Shown: positions 17,416 through 26,179 of the stretch, piece by piece | Layout: every line of letters starts with the position of its first letter | Numbering within the stretch: the stretch's first letter is position 1 | DNA from: Bacteroidota bacterium | GTDB lineage: Bacteria > Bacteroidota > Bacteroidia > B-17B0 > Aurantibacillaceae | DNA length: 64,000 nt | Direction of reading: 5' to 3' | Assembly (NCBI GenBank): GCA_029237825.1 | Contig: JAQZBQ010000007.1 | Span: 186,001 to 250,000 of the forward strand | The notes under the pieces: generated by a model | The model's database searches: none | Seen by the model: only the letters and a program-made list of their open reading frames with translations | What the model was told of the DNA's origin: nothing | Position numbers and translations under genes: made by a program

Positions 17416-18111
17416 ATGCCAAAGATAAAACCAGCAGCACACGCACCAAGCATAGACATGACTCCTATGGTGGATCTTGCGTTCTTATTGGTTACATTCT
17501 TTATGCTTACCGCTTCGTTTCGTATGGCAGAGCCAGTGATTGTGGATCCACCGTCATCAGTATCTGACAAAACATTGCCCGAAAACACAGTTTTAATTAC
17601 CGTGGATAATAATGGCAGGGCATTTTTTGGAGTAGGAAACGGGGAAGCCAGAACAAACACTTTAGCTAAAATGAGCGAAAAGTATGGCGTTAAATTTAAT
17701 GCCGACCAAATTAAAAAATTTGGTGGTTTATCAAGTTTTGGCGTAGAAATAAAGGATTTACCAAGGTACCTCGACGCAACCGAAGCCGAACGTTTAAAGT
17801 TTCAGCCTCAGAAAGGTGTTCCTTTGGACTCTGTTAATAATCAACTTCGCGACTGGATTCAGATTTCAGCGACAGAGTTGAATGTTATTTATATGAGGAA
17901 CAAGGAAAAAGCTGAGAGTACAGGCCAGGAATTTAAAGGGGAGAAGCCGCGCTACGCCATAAAAGCGGATGCAAAAGCTAAATACATTTACGTAAAAGAT
18001 GTATTTAAAACCTTCACCGATATGAAAATTTACACCTTCAATTTGATTACATCGATGGAAGGTGGATCGTCAATGCCTCCGGCTACGGTGCCAGGGCCAC
18101 CGGCGAAATAG
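17416..18111 (+). CDS. exbD: ExbD/TolR family protein 1, with extended periplasmic domain
   Basis: A 231-residue proton-channel partner. The single membrane helix follows DMTPMVDLAFLL, with the proton-carrying Asp at residue 20. The periplasmic part is longer than usual for ExbD (about 140), with a charged insertion around residues 85-185 before the closing AKYIYVKDVFKTFTD segment. The gene lies between exbB and a second exbD, in the same operon. Paralogous ExbD pairs are common in Bacteroidota and probably form mixed dimers inside the ExbB ring (inference). Confidence 0.92.
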   Translation: MPKIKPAAHAPSIDMTPMVDLAFLLVTFFMLTASFRMAEPVIVDPPSSVSDKTLPENTVLITVDNNGRAFFGVGNGEARTNTLAKMSEKYGVKFNADQIKKFGGLSSFGVEIKDLPRYLDATEAERLKFQPQKGVPLDSVNNQLRDWIQISATELNVIYMRNKEKAESTGQEFKGEKPRYAIKADAKAKYIYVKDVFKTFTDMKIYTFNLITSMEGGSSMPPATVPGPPAK

Positions 18112-18141
18112 TAACAGTATTAATATTAAAACAAATTTAAC

Positions 18142-18783
18142 ATGGCAGAAATAGCAGAAAGCGGCGGCGGCGGGCATGGTAAAGGCGGTAAGAAACGCGC
18201 CAAGAAGCAGAGTACCCGCGTGGATATGACTCCAATGGTAGACTTGGCGTTTTTGTTGTTAACGTTTTTCGTTTTAACATCAACGTTTAGTAAACCAAAA
18301 TCAATGGAGCTAAGTTTACCGGCTGAGCCACCTCCGGGAAGCCCACCACCACCGGAAGTAAAAAATGGTGTTACGTTTTTATTGACCAAGGATGATAAAA
18401 TATTTTATTATGCAGGTCAGTTCTACGGGCCGGGTAATGAAAAAGGCATGCCTCCTACTGAACTTAAGGAAACAAACTTTAGTCCTGATGGCCTGCACAA
18501 ATTATTAATGGAACAAAACAAATGGGCCGTTGATGAGATCAAAACCTTAGCTGATCAAAACAAAAGCAAGCAATTGGCTGATACGGCATTTAAGCGCATG
18601 GCGGTTGAAGCAACTGCCGATCCCCGTGCCATTACTGTATTAATTAAAACCGATGATCAGGCTACCTATAAAAACGCGGTTGACATGCTGGATGAGTTAA
18701 AAATCTGTAATGTTGGCAAGCGTGTATTAGGAGTTGAAATGTCAGCACCGGAATACGCATTGTTACAAGAAAAAATTAAATAA
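18142..18783 (+). CDS. exbD: ExbD/TolR family protein 2
   Basis: A 213-residue second ExbD paralogue. The cytoplasmic N-terminus is rich in Gly and Lys (GGGGHGKGGKKRAKKQ), followed by VDMTPMVDLAFLLL with the essential Asp at residue 34. A proline-rich linker (AEPPPGSPPPPEVK) leads to the periplasmic domain, which ends with the standard ITVLIKTDDQATYKNAVDMLDEL fold. tonB starts 1 nt after its stop. Confidence 0.93.
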   Translation: MAEIAESGGGGHGKGGKKRAKKQSTRVDMTPMVDLAFLLLTFFVLTSTFSKPKSMELSLPAEPPPGSPPPPEVKNGVTFLLTKDDKIFYYAGQFYGPGNEKGMPPTELKETNFSPDGLHKLLMEQNKWAVDEIKTLADQNKSKQLADTAFKRMAVEATADPRAITVLIKTDDQATYKNAVDMLDELKICNVGKRVLGVEMSAPEYALLQEKIK

Positions 18784-18784
18784 G

Positions 18785-19588
18785 ATGACAGCAAATTGGA
18801 ATAGTGTAGTTGACGACTCCAGAAACGACATCGTTTTTGAGGGACGCAACCAGGACTACGGAGCGTATCAGATACGCCGTAAATACAATTGGACCGTTAC
18901 CTTAATTCTTGGTTGTATGGTTGGTGCTTTGGCATTAGGAATGACAACTAAGTACCTGTTAGGGTTAAAAAGTGACGACGTTGAGAAAGAAACAATATTG
19001 GATATGACCACTATTGATCTTACTCCTCCGCCGGTTGATAAAAATGAACCACCACCACCGCCACCACCACCGCCACCACCAGTAATGGAAACGGTGAAAT
19101 TTGTGCCGCCTGTAATTAAGGATGATGCGGTGGAAACAGATCCACCACCACCACAGGAAAAACTGGCTGAAACTAACGTAAGTACGGTTACACAGGAAGG
19201 TGATGGAGACGCTGTTGTTGTTCCTACAGAAGGAAACGGAAATGGCGTGGTAGAAGAAAAAGCACCTGAGATTTTTACGGTTGTGGAAGAGATGCCAGAG
19301 TTTCCGGGTGGAGCAATGGAAATGATGAAATACATCCAAAAAAATATCCAGTATCCGCAAATGGCAAAGGAAGCCGGCTTAAGCGGAAAATGTTTCTTAA
19401 AGTTCGTTGTTAACGGAAATGGAAACATCACGGATGTAACGGTTTTAAAAGGAGTTCCAGGATGCGGAGAATGCGACAGGGAAGCAATTCGGGTTGTGAA
19501 GTCGATGCCAAACTGGAAACCAGGAAAACAGAATGGACGAGCCGTATCTGTATTCTTCAACTTACCAATTAACTTCCAGTTGAGGTAG
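18785..19588 (+). CDS. tonB: TonB energy-transducing protein
   Basis: A 267-residue TonB. The ATG at 18785 is chosen because it lies 1 nt after the exbD stop; a start further upstream would overlap exbD. The N-terminus carries the Bacteroidota RNQDYGAYQIRRKY motif before one membrane helix (about 38-58). A periplasmic spacer with an 11-proline run follows. The C-terminal domain (about 180-267) has EFPGGAMEMMKYI, YPQMAKEAGLSGKCFLKF and the FNLPINFQLR end. It passes energy to outer-membrane receptors, none of which lies in this window. Confidence 0.95.
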   Translation: MTANWNSVVDDSRNDIVFEGRNQDYGAYQIRRKYNWTVTLILGCMVGALALGMTTKYLLGLKSDDVEKETILDMTTIDLTPPPVDKNEPPPPPPPPPPPVMETVKFVPPVIKDDAVETDPPPPQEKLAETNVSTVTQEGDGDAVVVPTEGNGNGVVEEKAPEIFTVVEEMPEFPGGAMEMMKYIQKNIQYPQMAKEAGLSGKCFLKFVVNGNGNITDVTVLKGVPGCGECDREAIRVVKSMPNWKPGKQNGRAVSVFFNLPINFQLR

Positions 19589-19604
19589 AAAATCAAATTA
19601 GTAG

Positions 19605-19642
19605 AAAATCCCTTTTACCCTTGGTGAAAGGGATTTTTTTTG
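19605..19642 (+). terminator. Terminator of the exb-tonB operon
   Basis: AAAATCCCTTT (19605-19615) pairs with AAAGGGATTTT (19627-19637), followed by further T residues. It lies 17 nt after the tonB stop. Confidence 0.85.
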
Positions 19643-19691
19643 AGATCACAAATTTTTCCGGTTTAATTTACCAATCTGAAATGAAAACGAC

Positions 19692-19901
19692 ATGAATAAA
19701 ACTCCCACAGAACTCATCAACCTCATGTTTAGTGCCATTATGGTACTGTTAACTTTTACCGGCGCCATTGTATTATTGTTTACCGATTTGTTGGACGAGA
19801 AAGCCCATGGAAGCAAACGTATTATACTTGGCGTGATCTTCCTCTTATACGCGGTTTATAGGTCGTATCGGATGTATATTGCAATTAAGCGTACTGAATA
19901 A
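19692..19901 (+). CDS. Small two-helix membrane protein, function unknown
   Basis: A 69-residue protein with two hydrophobic segments (about 10-30 and 43-60) joined by a short charged loop LLDEKAHGSKR and a basic tail (YRSYRMYIAIKRTE). It has its own ATG after the tonB terminator and ends before a bidirectional terminator, so it is a separate small unit. In many Bacteroidota a small membrane gene follows tonB, but I cannot assign a family. Confidence 0.6.
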   Translation: MNKTPTELINLMFSAIMVLLTFTGAIVLLFTDLLDEKAHGSKRIILGVIFLLYAVYRSYRMYIAIKRTE

Positions 19902-19950
19902 TAATCGAAATCCGGATGGCAAGGAATTTCAAGAGCGAGAGATACTTGAT

Positions 19951-19990
19951 AAATTAAAAAGGCTTCCCATGAGAGAAGCCTTTTTAATTT
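19951..19990. terminator. Strong bidirectional terminator
   Basis: A perfect 16-bp inverted repeat (AAATTAAAAAGGCTTC at 19951-19966, GAAGCCTTTTTAATTT at 19975-19990) with an 8-nt loop. It has A-runs before and T-runs after the stem on both strands and lies between convergent genes. Confidence 0.92.
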
Positions 19991-20004
19991 GTAGGATGTA
20001 ATTG

Positions 20005-21669
20005 TTATTTACCTGCAGGACTCTTAAAGAAGTCGTTAGCTGCTTTGTTGGAAGGATCAAGTTCTTTTACCAGGTTAAAGTATTCCTTCGCTTTGTTTAA
20101 GTCTTTTTCCTTTGAGAAGGCAAAATGCGAACCAAGGTATAAATACGCTTCGATGAGGTTTTGCTTCACGCTGGCTTTTTCTTCAGGTTTCACTAAACTA
20201 ATAGCCTTTTCATAGTGCGGTTTCGCCAATCCTTTTTCATCTTTTAAATCCTGTTGAACGTTCGCTTTTCCCCTCCAGAAATGAGCAATGGAATAAGATG
20301 GACTCAATTGCGATAATTTTGAAAAACAAGTATCAGCTTTCACAAAGGATTCAAGTGCTTCGGCATCTTTCTTCTCACGTTGTTTAGCACCTCCATTATA
20401 ATAGTAAGCGCGACCAAGTTCGTACCAGTCTTGGGCAGTTAAGTTTTTCGAGTCGCCAGCCATTTTCTTTTCATAGGTTTCAATAGCTTTACCGTACTTT
20501 TTAGACTTCATGTGAGCCTTAGCAATTTCATTGATAATGTCGCCTGAAATTTTCGGATCAATGGCTGCGCCTTTTTCCATTTCAATAACACCTAAACTAT
20601 CCTGGCCGGTTCTTGATAACAGAATTCCTTTGTATTTATAATCTGTACCAACGTATTTAAAATTGGGCACTTTGGAAGATTTCTCGAAGAATCTGTCGAT
20701 AGCTGCTAAACCTTTTTTGTAGGCTAAGCTGTCCGTGCGGTTACCAAGTTCAGCATAGGAATACCCTAAATAGCGATCGAGGTATAGGTTACTGTTGCCA
20801 GAGTTCTGCAGTTTTTCAATTTCTGCAATGGCTTCAGGATACTGTTTATTATTGAAAATAAAGGCGGCATAACGTTCACGCGCTTCGTCTGAGTTATTAA
20901 GTTCAAGATATTTTTTATAACTTTCTACTGCGTTTGCTTTTTGTCCTGCCAAGTGGTATAATTCTGCTTTTTCACGGTACGCAGGGGCAAAGGTTGGGTC
21001 AATAGCTTCCGCTTTTTTATAAAGGTCTAATGCTAATTGGTAATTTCTCCCACGCTGATATAATTTACCTGCACGTAAAATTCCTTTCGGGGATTTTGGA
21101 TTTAACTCCGAAAATTTGTCGTATTGTTTAATAGCCGGACCGCCCTCGGTTGGATTCTTTTCTAATAATGCATCACCCATCAACAGGTAATTTTCAGCAT
21201 TTTTAGGCTCTATCTTAATGGCGGAGTTTAATAAATTAATGGCTTCGTCCAGGTTTTTATTATCCGAATTGATGTAGGCTTCAGCGGTTTTACGCATAAC
21301 CTCGGTATTCTTGTTGGCCCCCAGGGTCGCAGCTTTAAAAAATTGAGTTTTGGCATCAGCAGAATTGCCTTTGTACCATAATACTTTCCCTAAGCCTACA
21401 TAATTTAAAGGATAAGTGGCATTGAGTTCCACTCCTTTTTGATAATATAAATTAGCAGAATCAAGGTCGCCGCTCTTAAAGAAATTTTCTCCGTAGTAGA
21501 AATAATTTTCTCCTTTAGCAGATTCTTTTGAGATGAGTGATCTGAAATCAGAGGCCGCCGCTTGGTAGCGTTCATTTTCAGATTTCGTAATGGCTTCTTG
21601 CAGCGTTTGGGCAAAGGAAAAACCGGAAGTGAGGATTGCGGTGCTTAAGGCTATCGTTTTAATTTTCAT
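20005..21669 (-). CDS. Exported tetratricopeptide repeat protein
   Basis: A 554-residue protein with signal peptide (1-20, ending GFSFAQ) and then helical repeats through its whole length, about ten TPR units (for example YYQKGVELNATYPLNYVGLGK, AIKIEPKNAENYLLMGDAL, KKAEAIDPTFAPAYREKA). No enzyme motif is seen, so it is a periplasmic or envelope scaffold. It lies downstream of the PstS-like lipoprotein on the same strand, and both converge on the tonB operon. Close linkage of these gene types to tonB is common in Bacteroidota, suggesting a role in envelope energisation or uptake (inference). Confidence 0.85.
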   Translation of the reverse strand: MKIKTIALSTAILTSGFSFAQTLQEAITKSENERYQAAASDFRSLISKESAKGENYFYYGENFFKSGDLDSANLYYQKGVELNATYPLNYVGLGKVLWYKGNSADAKTQFFKAATLGANKNTEVMRKTAEAYINSDNKNLDEAINLLNSAIKIEPKNAENYLLMGDALLEKNPTEGGPAIKQYDKFSELNPKSPKGILRAGKLYQRGRNYQLALDLYKKAEAIDPTFAPAYREKAELYHLAGQKANAVESYKKYLELNNSDEARERYAAFIFNNKQYPEAIAEIEKLQNSGNSNLYLDRYLGYSYAELGNRTDSLAYKKGLAAIDRFFEKSSKVPNFKYVGTDYKYKGILLSRTGQDSLGVIEMEKGAAIDPKISGDIINEIAKAHMKSKKYGKAIETYEKKMAGDSKNLTAQDWYELGRAYYYNGGAKQREKKDAEALESFVKADTCFSKLSQLSPSYSIAHFWRGKANVQQDLKDEKGLAKPHYEKAISLVKPEEKASVKQNLIEAYLYLGSHFAFSKEKDLNKAKEYFNLVKELDPSNKAANDFFKSPAGK

Positions 21670-21794
21670 GTCTTATTGGTATAGGATAAAAATACATTTT
21701 TAAAAAATCAATTTACCTGCCATTCTTTGTTTGAATCAGGTAAAGCCGCCAAATTTAACATTATTTTAAAGTATCAGAGGAACAAAATTTTACA

Positions 21795-22721
21795 TTATTC
21801 TGTTATTTTAAGGGGAGTCATATCGACTTCAATCAATCGTTCTTCCTGACGGTTCGGAGGCAGTCCTTGTTTTAAGAACATCAATTGACCTTTATCACCT
21901 GCGATGAAGGTTTCAATGCCTTTTCCAAGACTGAATTCTGCCGATCTGCGGATGATGCAAATGCTCTGGCAAAGCGGATAATCACCTGTTGCAATATTGG
22001 ACTGGTCGGGTAGATACGAAATGTCTTTTTTGGATTTTGAAACCGCTAATATTTTTACCTTTTTTAAAATATCTTTTGTAGTGTTATCATCCTTGTCGCT
22101 TAACCATGCATAGTCGCAAACGCCAATGGCTAAAGAATTTGTCGCAATGGTTTGAATTAGTTGCGGTGTATGATTTGAAGCCGTACAGTTTTTACCGAAA
22201 TTTTCTGTCTTTAACAAGGAATCTTTTAAATGTCGTGTGGAACCGGAATTGGGATTGTCGAATACAATAGAAGTACGCTGATGCGCAACAAAGGCGCTGT
22301 CATTTCCTTTAAGTAATTCAGTTAATTCTTCCAGCGAAATAGTTGAATCTGCAAATTGATGGTTCACGATGAATGCAATGGCATCGCCTGCTACGCGTGA
22401 AGTTTGTGGATACACATTCTTTGCATGAAACTGCTTCAGTTCATTCTCAGAAAGTGGCCTGGAGATAGCGATTATTTTGCTGCTGTCGTGATATAGTGCT
22501 TCTACGCAGGCTTTTTCGTTTGTGGCAACCAGGTTAATATCTGCGTACTTGTATGTAGTGGTGAAGGTATAAATCTGATTTTTAATATGAAGGGTTAAGC
22601 CTTCATCAAAATATAAGTTCACTTTTCCTGAGGTAGGGGTGTCATTTTTGGTGATGTCGTCCTGCATTCCGCAAGAAATTAAAAGTAATGAGGTTAACAG
22701 AAACGCGAGCGTGAATTTCAT
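21795..22721 (-). CDS. PstS-like substrate-binding lipoprotein
   Basis: A 308-residue lipoprotein: signal segment then lipobox LLISC with the acylated Cys at residue 17. The mature part is a periplasmic-binding fold of the phosphate-ABC (PstS/SphX) type: ISRPLSENELK, AIAFIVNH, the IVFDNPNSGSTRHLKDSLL ligand loop and a C-terminal SICIIRR..FIAGDKGQLMFLKQGLPP segment. No PstCAB genes are nearby, so classic phosphate transport by this copy is doubtful. It is upstream of the TPR gene by 125 nt on the same strand. Confidence 0.8.
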   Translation of the reverse strand: MKFTLAFLLTSLLLISCGMQDDITKNDTPTSGKVNLYFDEGLTLHIKNQIYTFTTTYKYADINLVATNEKACVEALYHDSSKIIAISRPLSENELKQFHAKNVYPQTSRVAGDAIAFIVNHQFADSTISLEELTELLKGNDSAFVAHQRTSIVFDNPNSGSTRHLKDSLLKTENFGKNCTASNHTPQLIQTIATNSLAIGVCDYAWLSDKDDNTTKDILKKVKILAVSKSKKDISYLPDQSNIATGDYPLCQSICIIRRSAEFSLGKGIETFIAGDKGQLMFLKQGLPPNRQEERLIEVDMTPLKITE

Positions 22722-22740
22722 AAGTATATGGTGTCTGCAG

Positions 22741-22768
22741 CAAATATACCTACTTTCACAAAAACAAA
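22741..22768 (-). promoter_or_regulatory. Candidate promoter of the PstS-like gene
   Basis: Minus-strand TATATTTG (22748-22741) matches the -7 element, with TTTG (22768-22765) 16 nt upstream as a slightly close -33. The coding start is at 22721. Confidence 0.45.
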
Positions 22769-22841
22769 AATTCTGACTTTATAATTGGCAGGGTTCAACC
22801 TATACCTGGTGGTTTTTCCTGTTTAACTGGATGGGGAGAAC

Positions 22842-24062
22842 CTACAGTAAAAATCTGATGGACTTTTTTAAGGCTTCGATAAAAAGATCAATCTCTTCAA
22901 TAGTGTTATAAAAAGCAAACGAAGCGCGGATTGTGCCAGGAATATTGTAAAACTGGCAAAGAGGCTGCGTGCAATGATGTCCGCTCCGGATAGCAATTCC
23001 GTATTTATCAAGCAGTGTTCCAACATCAAAAGGATGGGCGCCTATTACATTAAATGCAATTACTGATGTTTTATGTTTGGATGAACCATAAATGCGAATA
23101 TGCCCGATCTCAGTCAGCCTTTTTGTAGCATAATGCATTAAATTTTCTTCATGCTTTTGTATATCAACAAACCCAATCGCGTTTACATAATTGATGGCCG
23201 CCGCCAATCCAATCCCGCCTTCAATGTGCGGCGTGCCCGCTTCGAATTTTAATGGGCCCTCTGCAAATTCCGTTTTTTCCATGGAAACCGTTTTAATGGT
23301 TCCGCCACCCGTTTGGTAGGGTCCGAATTTGGATAACCACTCACTTTTAGCATACAGAATACCTACACCTGTTGGCCCAAATAATTTGTGGCCACTGAAG
23401 GCATAAAAATCACAATCGAGTTCCTGTACATCAGGTTTTAAATGCGGCACAGCCTGTGCGCCATCAATCAGAACCGCCGCACATGAATGCGAGCGTATTG
23501 TTTGGATAATTTCCTTTACAGGATTAATGGTGCCGAGTGTGTTGGAAATGTGGGTAAACGCTACGAGTTTTGTTTTATTGGAAAGGAGTAAGGGAATTTG
23601 ATCTAGCTTAAGTTCACCTTCTTCGTTGATGGGAACGTATTTTAAAACAGCTTTCCTTTCTTCACAAAGTTGTTGCCAGGGAACGATATTGCTATGGTGT
23701 TCCATTTGGGTGATCAGTATTTCATCTCCCTCGGAAACATTTAACTTTCCAAAACAGTGTGCCACTAAATTGATTGATTCTGTTGTGCCCCTGGTAAAAA
23801 TAATTTCCCCGGGCTGCTTTGCATTGATGTGGAGTTGTATTGTTTTTCGTGCCTCTTCGTAGGCTGTAGTGATTTCCCTGCTCAACGTGTGAACACCACG
23901 ATGGATGTTTGAATTTTGATAGGTGTAATAATGTGTCAACGTATCGATAACAGCCTTTGGCTTTTGGGCAGTTGCTCCATTATCAAAATACACAAGGGGT
24001 TTCCCGTTAACAGTTCTGGAAAGAATAGGAAAATCGTTGCGTATTTTTTGAATGTCGAACAT
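22842..24062 (-). CDS. sufS: Cysteine desulfurase SufS
   Basis: A 406-residue class V aminotransferase-fold, PLP-dependent enzyme that takes sulfur from cysteine for Fe-S assembly. The PLP lysine is K226 in SGHKLFGPTG, and the persulfide cysteine is C364 in RSGHHCTQPL. His123 in MEHHSN and the ARGTTE-like RGTTESINLVA loop fit. Length equals the SufS/CsdA group. It is last in the suf operon, 57 nt after sufD. No SufE or SufU gene lies beside it, so its sulfur-transfer partner must be elsewhere. Confidence 0.95.
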   Translation of the reverse strand: MFDIQKIRNDFPILSRTVNGKPLVYFDNGATAQKPKAVIDTLTHYYTYQNSNIHRGVHTLSREITTAYEEARKTIQLHINAKQPGEIIFTRGTTESINLVAHCFGKLNVSEGDEILITQMEHHSNIVPWQQLCEERKAVLKYVPINEEGELKLDQIPLLLSNKTKLVAFTHISNTLGTINPVKEIIQTIRSHSCAAVLIDGAQAVPHLKPDVQELDCDFYAFSGHKLFGPTGVGILYAKSEWLSKFGPYQTGGGTIKTVSMEKTEFAEGPLKFEAGTPHIEGGIGLAAAINYVNAIGFVDIQKHEENLMHYATKRLTEIGHIRIYGSSKHKTSVIAFNVIGAHPFDVGTLLDKYGIAIRSGHHCTQPLCQFYNIPGTIRASFAFYNTIEEIDLFIEALKKSIRFLL

Positions 24063-24119
24063 ATTTTTTGTGCGTCTGATGTATTTCAGAATCAGTGTTG
24101 TGTGTACGCCTTAGCGAAG

Positions 24120-25409
24120 TTACAGCGATTCTTCAAACAAATGTAATACTCTTTCCTGTAAGGTCGGTATTTCAATTTTATCAATCAGTTCCTGAGCAAA
24201 GGCCTGTAACAACAGCTTACGCGCAGTATCTTCGCCAATACCGCGAGCCTTTAAATAAAACAAAGCTTCAGTATCAATTTTACCCGTTGAGGTTCCGTGC
24301 GAACATTTTACATCATCAGCATAAATTTCTAATTGAGGCTTGGTATTAATGGTGGCATCATCGCTCATTAAGATATTTTTACTGCTTTGGTATGCGTTGG
24401 TTTTTTGAGCGTCTTTACGAACAAATATTTTACCGTTAAAAGTACCTGATGATTTATCTTTAGCAATGCCTTTATACAATTCATTGCTTTCGCAGTTTGG
24501 CATCTGATGATCAATCAGCGTGTGATTATCAACCTGCTGAGTGCCTTGAGTGATGAACAAGCCATTTAAATGCGCTTCGCAGTTTGGTTCTGCTAATACA
24601 ACATTGTGATTATTACGAACTAATTCGCCGCTTAAAGTTGCGGTCATATTGCTGTAATTACCGTATTTAAAAATCTTTGCCTGGTTCGTATGAACAGAGT
24701 AGGAAAGCGAACCTTCATTTTGAAATGTAAAGCATGTAAGTTTCGCGTTTTCTTCAACCAGCTTTTCACTCACAAAATTTGAAAATACTTTTGAATTGCC
24801 GATATTATAAAAGCTCTCAACCAAAGTTGCTTCAGCATTCGGGCCAATACGAATAAAGCTACGGGTATTCACTACACAATTCCCATTGCCACTATTCACA
24901 TAAATAATATGAATGGGCATCGGAATCACATTTGCATTCTCAATTTCCAGATACAGTCCGTTCCCACAAAATGCACTATTCAACGCGATCAATGCGTCGG
25001 ATTCGGATTTTGCCTGCGAAGAAAGAAGATTTTTTTCTAAAGCGGATAATTCGTTAAACGCTTTAACGGTTAATCCCCTCACAATCATTTTTTCGCTGAG
25101 AGCACTCACATAATTACCGTTAACAACCACTAAATTAATGGCTTCCTCTAATTTTAAGGGGGCAATATCCTCAGGAATTAACGCGTTGAAAGATTGTTCA
25201 ACCGATTTAAATTCCTTACGTAAAATGCCTTCGATATTACAGTATTTATAATCTTCGTGTTTGTTATTAGGAATGCCTTTGTCTTCCAGGTAACGTATAG
25301 CTGAAACGATTTCAGAATCAGGCATAAAGGCAACTTTGGAAGCGTTGTTCTGAAGCTGATCCAATAAGGTTTGGGTAACGGCACTTTTATTTTCTGCTAT
25401 TAATGACAT
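24120..25409 (-). CDS. sufD: Fe-S cluster assembly scaffold subunit SufD
   Basis: A 429-residue SufD. The C-terminal half has the SufB/D beta-helix hallmarks: NHTLIDHQMPNCESNELYKG, GTFNGKIFV, AYQSSKNILMSD, and the CSHGTSTGKID motif with Cys and His at the SufB-SufD cluster interface. The N-terminus is helical (NNASKVAFMPDSEIVSAIRYLEDKG) and variable as usual. It partners SufB and the SufC ATPase. sufC ends 2 nt upstream. Confidence 0.94.
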   Translation of the reverse strand: MSLIAENKSAVTQTLLDQLQNNASKVAFMPDSEIVSAIRYLEDKGIPNNKHEDYKYCNIEGILRKEFKSVEQSFNALIPEDIAPLKLEEAINLVVVNGNYVSALSEKMIVRGLTVKAFNELSALEKNLLSSQAKSESDALIALNSAFCGNGLYLEIENANVIPMPIHIIYVNSGNGNCVVNTRSFIRIGPNAEATLVESFYNIGNSKVFSNFVSEKLVEENAKLTCFTFQNEGSLSYSVHTNQAKIFKYGNYSNMTATLSGELVRNNHNVVLAEPNCEAHLNGLFITQGTQQVDNHTLIDHQMPNCESNELYKGIAKDKSSGTFNGKIFVRKDAQKTNAYQSSKNILMSDDATINTKPQLEIYADDVKCSHGTSTGKIDTEALFYLKARGIGEDTARKLLLQAFAQELIDKIEIPTLQERVLHLFEESL

Positions 25410-25411
25410 AG

Positions 25412-26170
25412 TTAATCAGCTAATTCAAATTCTTTTTTTATCTCGTCATAGCCTTTCGCTTCCAGTTCTAGCGCTAATTCTTTGCCACCGCTTTTCACAA
25501 TCCGCCCTTTGTATAAAATATGTACAAAATCAGGAACGATATAATCAAGAAGACGTTGGTAGTGTGTAATTAATATGGTCGCGTTATCTTTCGATTTTAA
25601 TTTGTTTACGCCACTGGCTACAATGCGTAAAGCGTCAATGTCCAAACCACTGTCCGTTTCATCTAATATAGCCAGCTTGGGATTTAACATGGCCATCTGA
25701 AAAATCTCATTCCTCTTTTTTTCGCCACCGCTAAAACCTTCGTTTACACTGCGGCTCGCTAATTTAGAATCCAGTTCTACCAATTTAGATTTGTCTTTAA
25801 CCAATGCTAGAAAGTCCTTAGCAGACATTTCCTCCTGGCCATGATAGGCACGTATTTCATTTAAAGCAGTCCTGAGGAAATTAATATTACTTACTCCTGG
25901 TATTTCAATCGGATACTGAAACGCTAAAAACAATCCTTCACGCGCGCGGTCTTCGGCCGCCATATCCAATAAGTTTTTACCATTAAAAATTACTTCTCCT
26001 TCAGTAATTTCATAATCTTCTCTGCCAGCTAATACACTTGATAAAGTCGATTTTCCAGAACCATTAGGTCCCATGATGGCATGCACTTCACCGGCTTTCA
26101 CCTCTAGATTAATTCCTCTTAATATTTCTTTGTCGCCTATTGAGGCATGTAAATTTTTAATACTGATCAT
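25412..26170 (-). CDS. sufC: Fe-S cluster assembly ATPase SufC
   Basis: A 252-residue ABC-type ATPase of the SufBCD scaffold. Walker A GPNGSGKST, Q-loop FQYPIEIPG, signature FSGGEKKR and Walker B LAILDETDSGLD are all present; the EKKRNE signature and DETDSG are SufC-specific. No membrane segment, so it is the cytosolic member. It lies between sufB (9 nt) and sufD (2 nt). Confidence 0.97.
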   Translation of the reverse strand: MISIKNLHASIGDKEILRGINLEVKAGEVHAIMGPNGSGKSTLSSVLAGREDYEITEGEVIFNGKNLLDMAAEDRAREGLFLAFQYPIEIPGVSNINFLRTALNEIRAYHGQEEMSAKDFLALVKDKSKLVELDSKLASRSVNEGFSGGEKKRNEIFQMAMLNPKLAILDETDSGLDIDALRIVASGVNKLKSKDNATILITHYQRLLDYIVPDFVHILYKGRIVKSGGKELALELEAKGYDEIKKEFELAD

Positions 26171-26179
26171 AATTATTTT

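Noticed and set aside
18868-19596. Antisense frame of about 240 residues across tonB, with Gly- and Ser-rich runs
   Set aside because: It mirrors the proline-rich part of tonB and shows no independent start, domain or neighbour logic.
21795-22721. Calling this a phosphate transporter component (pstS)
   Set aside because: The fold fits, but no pstC, pstA or pstB is adjacent and the gene sits near tonB, so only the fold-level name is given.
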